From assembly GCA_029940345.1 (NCBI GenBank), contig JAOZRC010000225.1, positions 1 through 7,947 of the forward strand: DNA of 7,947 nucleotides, written 5' to 3'. The position numbers were made by a program, and so were the translations under genes. Positions within the stretch are counted from its first letter, which is position 1; each line of letters begins with the position of its first letter. Positions 7,880 to 7,947 of this stretch are shown one piece after another. Below the pieces are notes generated by a model. That model was not told where the DNA came from. It made no database searches and saw only the letters and a list, made by a program, of their open reading frames with translations. The DNA comes from Desulfobacterales bacterium (lineage in GTDB: Bacteria; Desulfobacterota; Desulfobacteria; Desulfobacterales; JAUCGF01).

Positions 7880-7947
7880 CCTTAAATTCTGTAAATCCTA
7901 ATTCAGACAATGGGAGCTGCCACTCACTGTCTGAATTAGGATTTGTA
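7847..7947. repeat. cluster of TGTCTGAATyAG inverted-repeat arms at the hsdS 5' end
   Basis: Three related arms are visible: TGTCTGAATCAGAATTTT at 7847-7864, the inverse TGTAAATCCTAATTCAGACA at 7890-7909, and TGTCTGAATTAGGATTTGTA at 7928-7947. Arms two and three pair perfectly over 17 bp around an 18-base loop; arms one and two pair imperfectly. Between arms one and two, the minus strand reads GGATTTACAGAATTTAAGG then ATGAACAGAATG, a sequence style typical of dispersed repeats. The cluster continues off the window. It ends nine bases before the likely hsdS ATG (7837), so it occupies the position of the hsdS promoter and leader. It offers AAGGA eight bases before an in-frame ATG at 7870. Confidence 0.7.

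Noticed and set aside
7847..7947. CRISPR array
   Set aside because: There are only three arms in alternating orientation with unequal short gaps; this is an inverted-repeat element, not direct repeats with spacers.

Overview
The window looks like chromosome from an anaerobic, non-sporulating bacterium, most likely a sulfate-reducing Desulfobacterota (Desulfobacterales-like). This is inferred from gene style: a rubredoxin-domain/FAD oxidoreductase, a winged-helix protein carrying 4Fe-4S clusters and an unusual cysteine run, a fused SpmA-SpmB membrane protein, a leftover histidine-kinase receiver tail, and dispersed palindromic repeats. No rRNA or tRNA gene or marker gene fixes the taxon.

Left part (1-4592): three intact genes. 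On the minus strand lies an oxidoreductase with two short rubredoxin-like knuckles in front of a pyridine-nucleotide/FAD reductase (95-1600). After a 370-bp gap comes a winged-helix plus di-[4Fe-4S] protein (1971-3098), also minus. The gap holds several hairpins and the decayed C-terminus of a response-regulator receiver domain. Across a 201-bp divergent promoter region, the plus strand carries a 430-aa nucleoside-recognition (Gate-type) membrane protein that fuses SpmA and SpmB (3300-4592).

Right part (4638-7947): a broken type I restriction-modification operon on the minus strand, ordered hsdS then hsdM, converging on the spmAB gene. hsdM has one frameshift in an A run just after its NPPF motif. 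hsdS has three more single-base homopolymer shifts and is also interrupted by a 139-bp palindromic element with 12-bp terminal inverted repeats and an 8-bp, one-mismatch target duplication. Removing the element with one duplication and correcting the three runs gives exactly 528 codons, ending in an ATGA overlap with the hsdM start. This arithmetic supports the reconstruction. hsdR is not in the window; it cannot lie between hsdM and spmAB, so it would be beyond 7947 or lost. A second repeat family made of TGTCTGAATyAG arms fills the right edge and abuts the hsdS start.

Reading: the left genes suggest anaerobic redox and oxidative-stress metabolism plus a membrane transport-like protein. The right side is a host-defence locus that has been inactivated, or possibly switched off reversibly, and is being colonised by small non-coding repeats. 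I see no clear new multi-gene system. The most informative items are the palindromic element with a preserved empty-site logic, and the clustering of four homopolymer indels in the hsd genes while equally long runs in neighbouring genes remain in frame.
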